Shown one piece after another: positions 1 through 8,780 of a stretch of 64,000 bases of DNA; the first letter of the stretch is position 1, and each line of letters opens with the position of its first letter. The translations under genes were made by a program, and so were the position numbers. A model generated the notes under the pieces. That model was given only the letters and a program-made list of their open reading frames with translations, had not been told where the DNA came from and made no database searches. The stretch spans positions 124,001 through 188,000 of the forward strand of contig JAQBOZ010000030.1 of the NCBI GenBank assembly GCA_028287785.1, in the 5' to 3' direction. Origin of the DNA: Chlorobiota bacterium (GTDB taxonomy: Bacteria; Bacteroidota; Ignavibacteria; OLB7).

Positions 1-1230
1 GTTGGTGCTGAATCCCTGCGCCACCGTTACCGCGCTGGAGAACCGTATCACCTCCGCCTCGTCGATGATGCCGCGGGCGGGATCGTTCACCAGATTGTCC
101 AGGAAGACGCGCCCCCCGGCGTTCGCGGCGGCGATGCGCGTAACGCCGGTGCCGATGACCGTTGTCATGCTGCCGCTGGTATCGAAGACCGTCGCGATCG
201 ACAGTGAGACGCGATTATCCGCCGTGATGGTCACCCGCTGCGAGTCGTTTTCCGGCGCCGCGATCGGGTTGAAGCAGAACTGCACCGTCCGCGACTCGTT
301 CGGCTGGAGCGTAAACGGGACCGCCAGCGGCGTCGATGCGCTGAGGGAGAAGGGAGCGATAATCCCATCGATCCGGGAGAAATTCAGCGGGGAACTGCCG
401 AGGTTTCGGAACGTCATCGTCTGGCATTTCGTGGTGCCGCAGAGCGTCGTATCGAAATTGAGCGGATCGGGGTTGATCTGGAGCACCGGGCCGAGCGCGA
501 CCTTCGGCGGAAGCGCGCCGACGCCGTTGAGCGTGATCTGTCCCGACTGCGGCGTTCCGCACGCCGTGTAGTTGAACACCGGCGTCACCGATGCCGCCCC
601 CTCCTTCGATGGGGTAAAGCAGACAAGGACATCGGCGCTCCCTCCGGGGGCCAGCGTCGCGGGCGGCAGGGTCAGGAGTGAGAAGGGGGGATTGACGCCG
701 CTTACCGCGCCAAGGGCCATCGCGCCATCGCCGGTGTTGGTCAGTTTGACGGCGAGACAGATCGTGTTGAAGATCTGCACCGTCCCGTAGTTCGGGTTGT
801 TGGCGGTAACGGAAAGGACCGGCCCGGTCGATCGGCCCGTGAGCGTGTAGGATACGATGCTGTTGACATCGTAGCGGATAAGCCCATTGAACGATTCAGT
901 CTGTCCCGCCGCCGTGGGGGAGTAGCATGCGATAAATATCAGGGAATCGCCCGGCGCGATATCCTTCGGGAAATTGAACGGCGTGGATGGATCGAGCTGG
1001 AACGGGGGGAGGAACGCATCGATCGATGTGATCGTGATCTGCGTTGCTCCGATATTCTTGAGGACCAGCGGGCGGCATTTCGTGGTGCCGCAGAGCGTTG
1101 TGTCGAAATCGGTCGTCCGGCTTCGCACATCAAGCTGTGCATGAGCCATGGAGACCGCCATCAACGCCAGCGCGATCAACGTTGGCACGGTGCGCGCGTG
1201 CCATGCAAGGAGCCGCGAAACGATGCTCAT
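1..1230 (-). CDS. Secreted choice-of-anchor-D / VWA protein, 3' end cut off by window edge
   Basis: This frame is open from an ATG at 1230 down to base 1 with no stop, so at least 410 residues are present and the C-terminus lies outside the window. A signal peptide (hydrophobic stretch ending in AHAQ) is followed by about three choice-of-anchor-D (ASH-like) beta-sandwich repeats. Two of these share the segment FDTTLCGTTKC, which shows they are duplicates. Near residue 350 a von Willebrand A domain begins with the metal-binding MIDAS motif DTSGS. Proteins of this build are exported and often displayed on the surface. The giant protein at 51198-56342 uses the same domain types in the opposite order. 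A T9SS sorting domain is expected beyond the edge but is not seen. Confidence 0.8.
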   Translation of the reverse strand, partial: MSIVSRLLAWHARTVPTLIALALMAVSMAHAQLDVRSRTTDFDTTLCGTTKCRPLVLKNIGATQITITSIDAFLPPFQLDPSTPFNFPKDIAPGDSLIFIACYSPTAAGQTESFNGLIRYDVNSIVSYTLTGRSTGPVLSVTANNPNYGTVQIFNTICLAVKLTNTGDGAMALGAVSGVNPPFSLLTLPPATLAPGGSADVLVCFTPSKEGAASVTPVFNYTACGTPQSGQITLNGVGALPPKVALGPVLQINPDPLNFDTTLCGTTKCQTMTFRNLGSSPLNFSRIDGIIAPFSLSASTPLAVPFTLQPNESRTVQFCFNPIAAPENDSQRVTITADNRVSLSIATVFDTSGSMTTVIGTGVTRIAAANAGGRVFLDNLVNDPARGIIDEAEVIRFSSAVTVAQGFSTN

Positions 1231-1322
1231 GACCAGGCCTGATTATAGTTGAACGGTGTTACCGGGGAAGAGAGGGGCAATATAGTGGAGCGGCGGTGGG
1301 AAACCCAATGGTGATATCATTG

Positions 1323-1634
1323 CGTGCGTAGTGGCCCAGGCTGAATCCGGCCTCCGGTCTGCTGAAGGGGCACCGATCGACATTCTTTTCGTTACTCTCC
1401 AGGCTCCGTAGGAGCGCGCCGGTTGTAGTAACGATGGTTCCTCTTTTTTCTCAAGCTCCATCGGAGCGAACCAGCCCCATATCCATGAAGAATGGCAGGC
1501 TCCGATGGAGCTTGGAATCATGGGAGGCGTGGCATTTCTACAACCGGCGCGCTCCTGACGGAGCTTGAAGAGTGGATCGTCGATGGATCATTTCGCTGTC
1601 AACCGGAGGGCTGGATTTAAGCTGAGTCACGGCC
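1323..1634. repeat. Family A palindromic element, copy 1 (degenerate MITE-like)
   Basis: The sequence aligns end to end with the copies at 50851-51159 and 62699-62955, keeping the order of internal palindromes (CTCCATCGGAGCG ... GGCTCCGATGGAGCTTGG) and the GCGCCGGTTGTAG / CTACAACCGGCGC pair. The terminal repeats are eroded: GTAGTGGCCCAGGCTGAATCC on the left and GCTGAGTCACGG on the right. Flanking bases TATCATTG (1315-1322) and CATCATTG (1635-1642) match at 7 of 8 positions and may be the old target duplication. It fills most of the 606-bp gap between two minus-strand genes; I see nothing else there. Confidence 0.75.
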
Positions 1635-1836
1635 CATCATTGTTATGAACCGACGGTGATCGGCCCCATGATCAGGCCGGTGCCATGTTCCCCATATCCT
1701 CCATCGGGTCGTCGGGAGGAATGGGAGGGGATGATTGTGGTGCGACGGCAACCGGGATAAACCATCGAAGCAGACCGCGCATCGATCGGCTTCCCGCACC
1801 GGGGGAGGCCGATCGATCCATCCTGACATCATCCTG

Positions 1837-3261
1837 TTATACCCGCCGTTCCTTCCAGCGCCCGCGACGGAAGACGAGGCCGCTCACGACCGCCAGGGTG
1901 GAGAAGGAGATGCCGATTGCCACGAACACGCCGTGCGGGCCAAACCCGAATGTCACGGCAAGGATGTAGGCCAGCGGGATCTCCCAGAGCCAGAAGACGG
2001 CGATGTTGATGATCGTGGGGGTCAATGTATCCCCCGCGCCATTGAACGACTGCGTGAAGACCATCCCATAGGCGTAGAAGAGGAAGCCGCATGCGATGAT
2101 CCTGAGACAGTCCACCGCATATGGGATGACCGCCGCCTCGGTTGTGAATATCCCGACGATCGGCCGGGCCAGCAGCACGAACGCCACCCCCATCGCCCCC
2201 AGGAAGATCAGGTTGTACAGGCCGGCCCGCCAGACCGCCTGCTCGGCCCGTTCAGCTTTCCCGGCGCCGAGCGACTGCCCCACCATTGTCGCCGCCGCGT
2301 TGCTCATGCCGAACGACGGGAGAAGGGCAAACATGATGATGCGGATCGCGATCGTATAGCCGGCAAGCGCCTCGCTGCCGAACTTCGAGAGGATGCGGAC
2401 CAGCCCCACCCAGCTCGCCATTCCCACAAACACCTGGAACGCGCCGGACGCGGAGATCTGCGCGATGCGCTTCATAAGCTCGGGATCGAAACGGATATGC
2501 CGTCGGCTGATCGTGACGCGACCCCCCGGCCTGAACAGAAGGTAGAGAGCGAAGAGCGCCCCGATCGACCGGCCGATGGTGGTGGCGACCGCCGCGCCGG
2601 TCACCCCGAGCCTGGGAAACGGTCCCACGCCGAAGATGAGGCAGGGGCCGAGAACGATGTTGATCATGTTCGCCAGCGCCAGCACCCGCATTGCCACCGC
2701 GGCATCGCCGGCGCCGCGAAAAACGGCATTGGCAAGGAAGAGGAGGACGATGGCGACGTTCCCCCCCAGCATCACCCGCATAAAGCTGGTCCCCTGCTCG
2801 ATCACCGCCGGAGAGCCTCCCATTGCCGCCAGGAGTCGCGGGGCCAGCATCACGCCGGTCACCGCCATCGCCACCGACAGCAGAATGCCGATGATGATCG
2901 ACTGCACGGCGGCGCGGGCCGCCCCGTCCTGATCCCCCTCGCCGATTCGTCGCGCCACGGTCGCCATGGCGCCGATGCCCAGGCCCATCGCAATCGCGTA
3001 GATCAGCGTAAGCATGGACTCGGTCAGCCCCACGATCGCCACCGCGTCCGATCCGAGCTTGCCGACGAAGAAGACATCGGCCACGGCGAAGATGCTCTCC
3101 ATGATCATCTCCAGGACCATGGGGATGGCGAGGAAGAGGATTGCCTTATCGACCGGGCCTTCCGTGTAATCGCGATGCGCGCCACGGACCGCCTCGGTGA
3201 TGATGGCCCATGCCGACTCCCCGCCTGTTGAGATGATTTCCGTTCGTTCAGTTGTCCGCAT
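1837..3261 (-). CDS. MATE family efflux transporter
   Basis: This 474-residue polytopic inner-membrane protein has the length and about 12 membrane segments of MATE (multidrug and toxin extrusion) antiporters, which expel drugs or metabolites using Na+ or H+ gradients. Typical family segments are the N-terminal IPMVLEMIMESIFAVADVFF and the two-fold repeat with VGLTESMLTLIYAIAMGLGI in the first half and GQSLGAGKAERAEQAVWRAG in the second. The ATG at 3261 is preferred: the upstream extension of the frame is Arg/Pro-rich and has no membrane character. A different MATE protein lies at 58773-60140. The substrate cannot be told from sequence. It stands alone, minus strand, next to repeat copy A1. 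Confidence 0.9.
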   Translation of the reverse strand: MRTTERTEIISTGGESAWAIITEAVRGAHRDYTEGPVDKAILFLAIPMVLEMIMESIFAVADVFFVGKLGSDAVAIVGLTESMLTLIYAIAMGLGIGAMATVARRIGEGDQDGAARAAVQSIIIGILLSVAMAVTGVMLAPRLLAAMGGSPAVIEQGTSFMRVMLGGNVAIVLLFLANAVFRGAGDAAVAMRVLALANMINIVLGPCLIFGVGPFPRLGVTGAAVATTIGRSIGALFALYLLFRPGGRVTISRRHIRFDPELMKRIAQISASGAFQVFVGMASWVGLVRILSKFGSEALAGYTIAIRIIMFALLPSFGMSNAAATMVGQSLGAGKAERAEQAVWRAGLYNLIFLGAMGVAFVLLARPIVGIFTTEAAVIPYAVDCLRIIACGFLFYAYGMVFTQSFNGAGDTLTPTIINIAVFWLWEIPLAYILAVTFGFGPHGVFVAIGISFSTLAVVSGLVFRRGRWKERRV

Positions 3262-3564
3262 GGTCGATGATGGATTCGTATGGGGGTACCGCCGCACGTC
3301 CGCGTGACGTCGCGCCCGGGAGCCGGCCGTGCTCAATATCCGGCCCGCTCCTGGCGGAGGGAGGGCAAAAGTAGGGGAAAGGGGGAATTCGTGATGTAAA
3401 GAATGTTGAATATGTTGCGCCCGGGCCGGAACGCCCGTTGCCATCGCGGCCGCCTGTTACATCGGCCCCCGGCATCGTCATCCACCAGTCGGTAATGCGC
3501 CGGGGCGAAGGTCGCCACGGTGATGGGGATATCCTGAGAACGCACATGACCAATTGAGGCCACC
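3262..3564. other. Divergent intergenic region, no gene seen
   Basis: About 300 bases separate the MATE start (minus) from the exported protein at 3565 (plus). Promoters for both must lie here, but I could not pick out convincing -35/-10 pairs. Short open frames across it have no RBS or recognisable protein character. Confidence 0.5.
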
Positions 3565-4146
3565 ATGATTACACGCCGAAATCTCCGGGCGATGACGACC
3601 AGCATCCTGTTCGCCATCGCGATATGTTCAGCACCATCGCCACGTGCTTTTTCCCAGACGCAGTTGATTGCTCACAGGAGCCACGGCGGCGCGATCGAAT
3701 CGTTCAAGGCCGGGAGGGAGGATGATTTCGGGACATCGCCCGAGATGGAATATCGGATGTCGAAGAAGGGGCTCTCGATAGGAATTATCGACAGTGTGAT
3801 CAGGCTTTCCGATACTTCCGCGATTGAAATCGGCAGGGGGACGATGAGTCCCGGCAGCGAGGCAAGGGGAATACCCGGCACGGTGAGAGACACCGTGTAC
3901 AGGGATCACTACTGGAACAATCCGCGCATCCCGGTCGACAGCCTCCGAAAGCTCTTCCCGGAGATCACCTTCATCGGGTTCGAACGGCCCAGGAAACACG
4001 CGGATAACGGCGTTGATTCGGATCGGGGAAGCGCTGTGGCGCGGGACGATATGCCGGCACGGCGGGGAGATGGAGGGCTGATGCTGATGGCTCTCTGCGG
4101 CGCGATCGTCCTTCCGGCGCTTGCGTACGGCCTTCGGAGATCATGA
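3565..4146 (+). CDS. Exported hypothetical protein with C-terminal membrane anchor
   Basis: This 193-residue protein has an N-terminal signal peptide (Arg-rich start, hydrophobic core, cleavage near FSQ) and a single hydrophobic segment at the very C-terminus (LMLMALCGAIVLPALAYGL) followed by RRS. The central part would lie in the periplasm or outside the inner membrane. I do not recognise the family. Its stop overlaps the start of the next gene by four bases (ATGA at 4143-4146), so the two are probably co-translated and may work together. The gene opens a two-gene operon with the DoxX-type membrane protein. The C-terminal hydrophobic segment plus basic tail resembles a sorting or anchor signal, but this is only inference. 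Confidence 0.7.
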   Translation: MITRRNLRAMTTSILFAIAICSAPSPRAFSQTQLIAHRSHGGAIESFKAGREDDFGTSPEMEYRMSKKGLSIGIIDSVIRLSDTSAIEIGRGTMSPGSEARGIPGTVRDTVYRDHYWNNPRIPVDSLRKLFPEITFIGFERPRKHADNGVDSDRGSAVARDDMPARRGDGGLMLMALCGAIVLPALAYGLRRS

Positions 4147-5426
4147 TCGAAGAGGATCGCACGGATATCCAGCGAGCCCCGCATGAGAGCGCAGCGCGAT
4201 CGACGGGGCTCCGGTTCGCCATTCTGTTTGCGTTCCTGTTCGTCATCACGCTGCCATTTCCGTATCACCTTCTTCCGAACATCGGTGGATATCTGGGGCC
4301 CATCACGGAAATCGAGGCCCGATGGGCCGGGGATCATCTCCTCCACCTCCACGGGCCATACACGGCTGCGGTGGTTTCCGATTCCACCGGGATGTATATT
4401 CACGTCGTTGTTCTGCTGATCATCTCCGCCGCCGGCGCCCTGCTCTGGAGCGCGATATCCCGCCGGAAAAACCATGCTTCCGCGCTGCGATATCTTTTTC
4501 ATGCGGCAATCAGCTATTATCTCTCGCTCCAGCTTCTCAAATACGGGTTCGATAAACTGTTCAAATATCAGTTTTATCTCCCGGAGCCGAATACGCTGTT
4601 CACCCCCGTCGGTCATCTCTCCCGCGATATCCTCTACTGGAGTTCCATGGGCTCCTCCCATGCCTATAATGTGCTCGCGGGAATGCTTGAGATTATCCCC
4701 GCATTGCTCCTTCCGTTCAGGAGAACGCGGGTTCTCGGCGCCATCGGCGCGACGATGGTGATGGTGCATATCGTCATGCTCAATTTCGGTTTCGATATTT
4801 CCGTAAAATTATATTCCTGCTTTCTCCTGTTTCTCTCGCTTGTGGTTGCGCTTCCCGGCATATCGCGACTGCTCGATCTGCTGGCGTTTAATCGGGATGC
4901 GGCGATCATGCCGGCATATCCCGCGTTCAGCAATCGCAGGAATATCCTTCTCTATTCCTTTGCCAAGGCCCTGGCGATTGTGCTGGTTGTTGCGGAGGCG
5001 TTGTTCGTCTACGTGCGGGCGGGGGAATTCAACGACGATCATGCTCCGCGCCCTTTCCTGCACGGCGCGTATGCGGTGGAGACGTTTATCCGGAATGGAG
5101 ATACTCTTCCGGCGCTGACAACCGATTCGAACCGGTTCAGGCGAATCTTCATCCATCGAAGGGGATATTTCATCGCGCAATTGATGAACGATGAAATGCG
5201 CGATTACAGGCTGGACTACGATCTCCATCACGATATGCTGATCCTTCACGGCAACGATGGTTCCACATCGACATTCGATTATTCGGTGTTCGACAGGGAT
5301 AGCCTGCTGATTCTGCGTGGAATAATCGGAGGCGATTCTCTTGCGATCCGGGCGCGGCGAATCGATTTGAACGCCCTTCCGCTGCTTCAGCGATCGTTTC
5401 ACTGGACGATCGATGATTATCGGTAA
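4143..5426 (+). CDS. DoxX-like integral membrane protein
   Basis: The 427-residue protein has about seven to eight membrane helices followed by a soluble C-terminal stretch of roughly 120 residues. The middle resembles DoxX-type membrane proteins: a helix with LQLLKYGFDKLFKYQF, then MGSSHAYNVLAGMLEIIPAL, then RRTRVLGAIGA and MLNFGFDISVKLYS. That family is small, helical and linked to redox or envelope functions, but most members are uncharacterised. The length is well above the usual 130-150 residues because of extra helices at the N-terminus and the C-terminal domain. It starts inside the stop of the preceding gene (ATGA), indicating translational coupling. The role is unknown. Confidence 0.75.
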   Translation: MIEEDRTDIQRAPHESAARSTGLRFAILFAFLFVITLPFPYHLLPNIGGYLGPITEIEARWAGDHLLHLHGPYTAAVVSDSTGMYIHVVVLLIISAAGALLWSAISRRKNHASALRYLFHAAISYYLSLQLLKYGFDKLFKYQFYLPEPNTLFTPVGHLSRDILYWSSMGSSHAYNVLAGMLEIIPALLLPFRRTRVLGAIGATMVMVHIVMLNFGFDISVKLYSCFLLFLSLVVALPGISRLLDLLAFNRDAAIMPAYPAFSNRRNILLYSFAKALAIVLVVAEALFVYVRAGEFNDDHAPRPFLHGAYAVETFIRNGDTLPALTTDSNRFRRIFIHRRGYFIAQLMNDEMRDYRLDYDLHHDMLILHGNDGSTSTFDYSVFDRDSLLILRGIIGGDSLAIRARRIDLNALPLLQRSFHWTIDDYR

Positions 5427-5461
5427 ACAGGCATCGCGACATTGCGATATCGATTCATGAT

Positions 5462-5490
5462 TTGGCTTTTTCGCATCCGCTGACTATCAT
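5462..5490 (+). promoter_or_regulatory. Candidate sigma70-type promoter
   Basis: TTGGCT (5462-5467) and TATCAT (5485-5490) are separated by 17 bases, about 75 bases upstream of the start at 5565. The spacing is ideal but the hexamers are only partial matches, and FCB-group bacteria often use other promoter consensus forms. Confidence 0.3.
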
Positions 5491-5564
5491 GGTGCCGAAC
5501 GGATCTTCCCGCCGACCCCCACGGCAATCTCGATACTTATCATTTCCACAACAGGAGCCGGATT

Positions 5565-5972
5565 ATGGGCAACGACGAAAACGGTATTGAAAGTCTCGCC
5601 ATGAAAGGCGCGTTGAACCTGAACGATCTTCAGGAGATGCTTGGAACCACCTCTGCCAGCGTCGTGACGGCCGAGGATTGGGGGATAACCTATAATTCCG
5701 GAACCGGGCAGCTCAGCGAGTATTGCACGTTGGTCGCCAATAATCCCGGCAACCCGATCACCGGCGTCGGCATGCTTGCCTATTCCGCCGATGGGTCGAC
5801 TCTGTACTGCCTGCAATACAGCAACGGCTTCAACAGCCCGCTGATCAACACGTCGATCGGCACGACGCTTTACAACCCGCAGGATGGAAATCAGGCGCTC
5901 TGTGTTGTCTATGGCTGGACCGAGCAGGCCAGCTTCTACATGACGAAGACCCTGACAATTGGAAACGAATAA
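5565..5972 (+). CDS. Small hypothetical protein, stand-alone transcription unit
   Basis: This 135-residue protein has no signal peptide and no membrane segment. The start is well supported by the RBS AGGAG eight bases upstream of ATG. The N-terminal part (GIESLAMKGALNLNDLQEML) is likely helical. The rest is rich in Gly, Thr, Ser, Asn and Tyr, contains three cysteines, and looks like a beta-sandwich ending in FYMTKTLTIGNE. The gene has a promoter-like site upstream and a strong intrinsic terminator starting three bases after the stop, so it is transcribed alone. I do not recognise the family. A leader-plus-cargo reading (helical leader, beta cargo) is possible but unsupported. Confidence 0.7.
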   Translation: MGNDENGIESLAMKGALNLNDLQEMLGTTSASVVTAEDWGITYNSGTGQLSEYCTLVANNPGNPITGVGMLAYSADGSTLYCLQYSNGFNSPLINTSIGTTLYNPQDGNQALCVVYGWTEQASFYMTKTLTIGNE

Positions 5973-5975
5973 ACG

Positions 5976-6012
5976 AAAGCCGCGAAGCTGTAAGAGGCTT
6001 CGCGGCTTTTTC
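5976..6012 (+). terminator. Intrinsic terminator
   Basis: A perfect 13-bp stem, AAAGCCGCGAAGC / GCTTCGCGGCTTT, with an 8-base loop is followed by a T run. It begins just after the stop codon at 5972. Confidence 0.9.
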
Positions 6013-6043
6013 CTACGCAGATATGAACTGCGGTGCGTCGGCT

Positions 6044-6966
6044 TTATTCAATGTTCAGTGGTATGGAGAGCGTTGTTGTTCCATATTTCAACTGAAGTCG
6101 ATACGCTCCCCTCGGCAGCCCCTTGATGGCAACCGGCACCGCGTGCTGACCGGTCTTACGCATCCCCTCGTCCACCACCATTATCAGCTTTCCCGCCGTG
6201 TTGTACAGCCCCACCTGCGCGTCGGCATCCTTGTCGATCACGTAGTGGATCGTGGCTTCCCCGGTGGCCGGGTTTGGAACGCTGACAAGGGTCGGGCGGG
6301 CGGCAAGCTCGGAGTTGTTCGGCACCGCGCTCAGGCCCTTGATTCCCTCGTTATTCTCCACTCCTGGCCTTCCGGCGGTGCAGAGGTCGCAGTCACAGCA
6401 GTCCGGCCGCCGGAGGATTCCTCCCTGGATATCGACAAACGCATCAAGGCCGGTTACCGCGCATCCCAGATCGTGGACATCGAACTCGAGGCAGTTGCAG
6501 CCCTCTCTGAGTCCGACGATAAATGTCCGGGTTGCGGGTGTGGTATAGGAGCCTGTATTGGCCAGATATACGCCATTGAGGAAGATTGCGGCCGAGTCAT
6601 CGGCCATTGATGTAATGGTGATGATGAACGTTCCCGCTCTATCCACGCAGAGGGGATGTATTGCCTGGGAGTACATGATGATGTACCATCCCCGTTCCGA
6701 ACGCTGATGGCGCGGAACATGCGGCCTCGTGGGGTTCGTTCTTTCCTGCCGATTGTGGTGCCCCTCAGGAATATGAGGGGGTGAAACGTATCCGCCGGGG
6801 AGCCGAACGTGCCGGGATAAGAGTCGTATTCACTATGAACCAGACGGTCGTCGGGATACTTCAGCGTGACGAAATCCCCTGCATCATACAGCGGGGCTTC
6901 CACCTGTACATATCGAAATACGGAGGCATGGTGTAGCAGAACGTGGTGATTGCCAAGGTCACACAA
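6044..6966 (-). pseudogene. Frameshifted remnant of a T9SS-secreted protein
   Basis: The C-terminal 210 residues (6044-6676) end in a T9SS type A sorting domain: SVPNPATGEATIHYVID, a middle NTAGKLIMVV, and a closing KGLPRGAYRLQLKYG. Ahead of it lies a beta-rich segment with a Cys cluster (DCCDCDLC). The reading frame upstream of about 6690 lies in a different phase: 6966-6690 reads a protein-like stretch ending RMFRAISVRNGDG, and the other phase resumes with WYIIMYSQAIHPLC. The switch falls at a GGGG run (6691-6694 as CCCC), so a one-base slip there would join them. The upstream frame has no ATG and begins just after a TGA, so the 5' end with the signal peptide is missing. A sequencing error at the G run would explain the shift but not the missing start. 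Confidence 0.65.
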
Positions 6967-6975
6967 TCGCGATCA

Positions 6976-7350
6976 TTATTTCTCTTCGATAACCGCCGAT
7001 TTTTCCAGATTCCTCTTTGCTCTGAACTCGATAATCCTGCCTATCAGATCGAATGGGACTGGCTTGTTGAATGGAAATCGTACGGTGTTTTTTTCGCCTT
7101 CGCAGGCGGATAATTCATCCTTGAATGTGTCCACATCTCTTGGAACGGGATACATGACGATATGCTTTTTAAACGCGGCAAAGTGAATCAGGTTGCCGTT
7201 CAGAGTAAATGTCGGCATCTGATATTTAATCGTCTCTTCCGCGTCCGGCGCCGCCTTCCTGATCGTCATCCTTATCTCTTCCAGGATGTTCCGGATTTCC
7301 TCCGGGAATCCAGCAGTATATTCATCGATGGTTTTCGGTGCTGTCTTCAT
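6976..7350 (-). CDS. DUF1801 / YdhG-like protein
   Basis: This 124-residue protein matches the DUF1801 (YdhG-like) fold throughout: IDEYTAGFPEEIRNILEEIR, then AAPDAEETIKYQMPTF, the HFAAFKKHIVMYP segment and a basic C-terminus. Members are small cytosolic proteins; some are called iron-chaperone (frataxin-like) proteins, but most have no tested function. The length is typical. A more distant DUF1801 gene lies at 49786-50202. The gene lies just upstream of the frameshifted T9SS remnant on the same strand but is probably independent of it. Confidence 0.85.
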   Translation of the reverse strand: MKTAPKTIDEYTAGFPEEIRNILEEIRMTIRKAAPDAEETIKYQMPTFTLNGNLIHFAAFKKHIVMYPVPRDVDTFKDELSACEGEKNTVRFPFNKPVPFDLIGRIIEFRAKRNLEKSAVIEEK

Positions 7351-7667
7351 CCTTACTATCCTTCGTAAAGTTCTGAGGATTATTCATGGATTACCTGATC
7401 GAGATCAATATCCCGGAGTGACTCCGTGGGCCGCGTCAAATCCAGAGGGACAGATATGGACCCTGTGGCAATCTTGCAAATCTCCAGGCTGCATCTCTCG
7501 TTCCGGAGATGGCTCATTTCATGAGATACGCTCACAGCAGCCTGCCCGGCTTTGCCTCCATCTGCATCAGCGTCCCTGGTGACAGGCCCATCATCATGGG
7601 CGCTCGTGCAATCATCTCCGCAGAATACTATCCTCGTGTCGCCCGTAACGGGAAAATCGGTCGAACA
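7351..7667. other. Intergenic region, no gene seen
   Basis: The 317 bases lie between two minus-strand genes. Open frames across it on the plus strand continue antisense through the isomerase gene and have no RBS or recognisable protein features. No hairpin of note was seen. Confidence 0.5.
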
Positions 7668-8453
7668 TTACCGCAGCCCCGTCTCCATCTGAAATTCCGG
7701 CTGCACGTTCACACCCCCCAGTTTCCTGTAGGTCAGATCTTCCAGCGAGCAGAGTATCCACGCGAAATTGATCGGGTAGCCCGGCACCGCCACATTCGGA
7801 TGATATCCCTTCACGATCACCACGGCATCGTCCTGGTACACCGGCGCGATCAGCTCGGGGTTGTCGATATCGGTGTAGACATACTGCGTCCCGAAACGGG
7901 GCATGTCGAAGAACACATACAGCTCCTCCTGGGTGGCGGCATGTTCGTGCGGCGGCCAGCTTGTCCAGTTTCCCGGCTTCGACATGGTGACGCCGGTCAT
8001 CAGTTTGGCCCCCTGCACGTTATCGGCGATCGCCTTGTGGATCTCCCGGTAATACGGCTCCGCTCCCACCTTCAGATACATCCCCTCCTGATGCTGCGCC
8101 TCCTCGTGCCTGACATGCGCCGCCGGAAATGTCAACCCGGTTGGCGCGCTCCCTTCCAGGATGTCCAGCGTTTCATCGGTCTCCACGGTGAATTCCTCTC
8201 CGCGGGGGATATATACGCCATCGAAGCGGGAGACCTGATAGGTATTGTCCCCCACGGTCACGCTGCCGGCGCCGTGAAGCACAAGCAGGGTTGTCTCCGC
8301 CCCATCGTTGCGTGCGGTGATGCCCGGAGTTTCGGGGTTCAGGATGATCCGCGCCGCGGAGATGAATTTGAAATCGCTCGTTGCTGGGGTTGCGATAACC
8401 GTCCGGCCACTTCCGGCGGCGGTGTTTCTGATATGCCAGTTCTGCATGGGCAT
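7668..8453 (-). CDS. iolB: 5-deoxy-glucuronate isomerase family protein (IolB-like)
   Basis: The 261-residue protein is a bicupin of the KduI/IolB family. In the myo-inositol catabolic pathway IolB converts 5-deoxy-glucuronate to 5-dehydro-2-deoxy-gluconate in the cytosol. The C-terminal cupin carries the metal-site pattern: NWTSWPPHEH, then EELYVFFDM, then VIVKGYHPNVAVPGYPINF. The N-terminal cupin has LVLHGAGSVTVGDNTY and YIPRGEEF. The length fits IolB (about 260-270). No other inositol gene is in the window, so the substrate is uncertain and the gene may serve another uronate. Confidence 0.85.
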   Translation of the reverse strand: MPMQNWHIRNTAAGSGRTVIATPATSDFKFISAARIILNPETPGITARNDGAETTLLVLHGAGSVTVGDNTYQVSRFDGVYIPRGEEFTVETDETLDILEGSAPTGLTFPAAHVRHEEAQHQEGMYLKVGAEPYYREIHKAIADNVQGAKLMTGVTMSKPGNWTSWPPHEHAATQEELYVFFDMPRFGTQYVYTDIDNPELIAPVYQDDAVVIVKGYHPNVAVPGYPINFAWILCSLEDLTYRKLGGVNVQPEFQMETGLR

Positions 8454-8780
8454 GGTCCCGGTTTCCTTTTGATGAGTCGATCGGACTGTCTTGGAAGCTA
8501 TGAAGAAAACCGTGAGATCCGCAACAAAACATCCCGAAGGAGATTGGACTATCGGGCTTATCGGGTCGCCGGCCCGTTATGAACGTTGCGCTGAAATCGC
8601 CCCGGCGTAATCTCCCATCATTTCCTTTCATTCAACCCCCTGAAGGCTCCGGCGTCATGGCGTGACAGGCCAAATCGGCTGAAATGGATGATGGCGAACC
8701 GCGGCGGGAAGTTTGGCAGATTGATTGCATGGGTTTTGCGGGGTAAGCGAAACAATAAACCGAAGATTTAGCTGGAGTGG
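8454..8780. other. Divergent intergenic region
   Basis: These 327 bases separate the IolB-like gene (minus) from the M48 protease gene (plus) and should hold both promoters. I see no gene, convincing promoter pair or strong hairpin. The protease RBS is weak. Confidence 0.5.

Noticed and set aside
1735..3231. Long plus-strand open frame opposite the MATE gene
   Set aside because: Its product is rich in His, Arg, Asp and Gly with no recognisable domain; it mirrors the codon bias of the MATE gene on the other strand.
7509..8582. 357-codon plus-strand frame opposite the IolB-like gene
   Set aside because: The minus-strand product matches both cupin motifs; the plus-strand product has no recognisable features.
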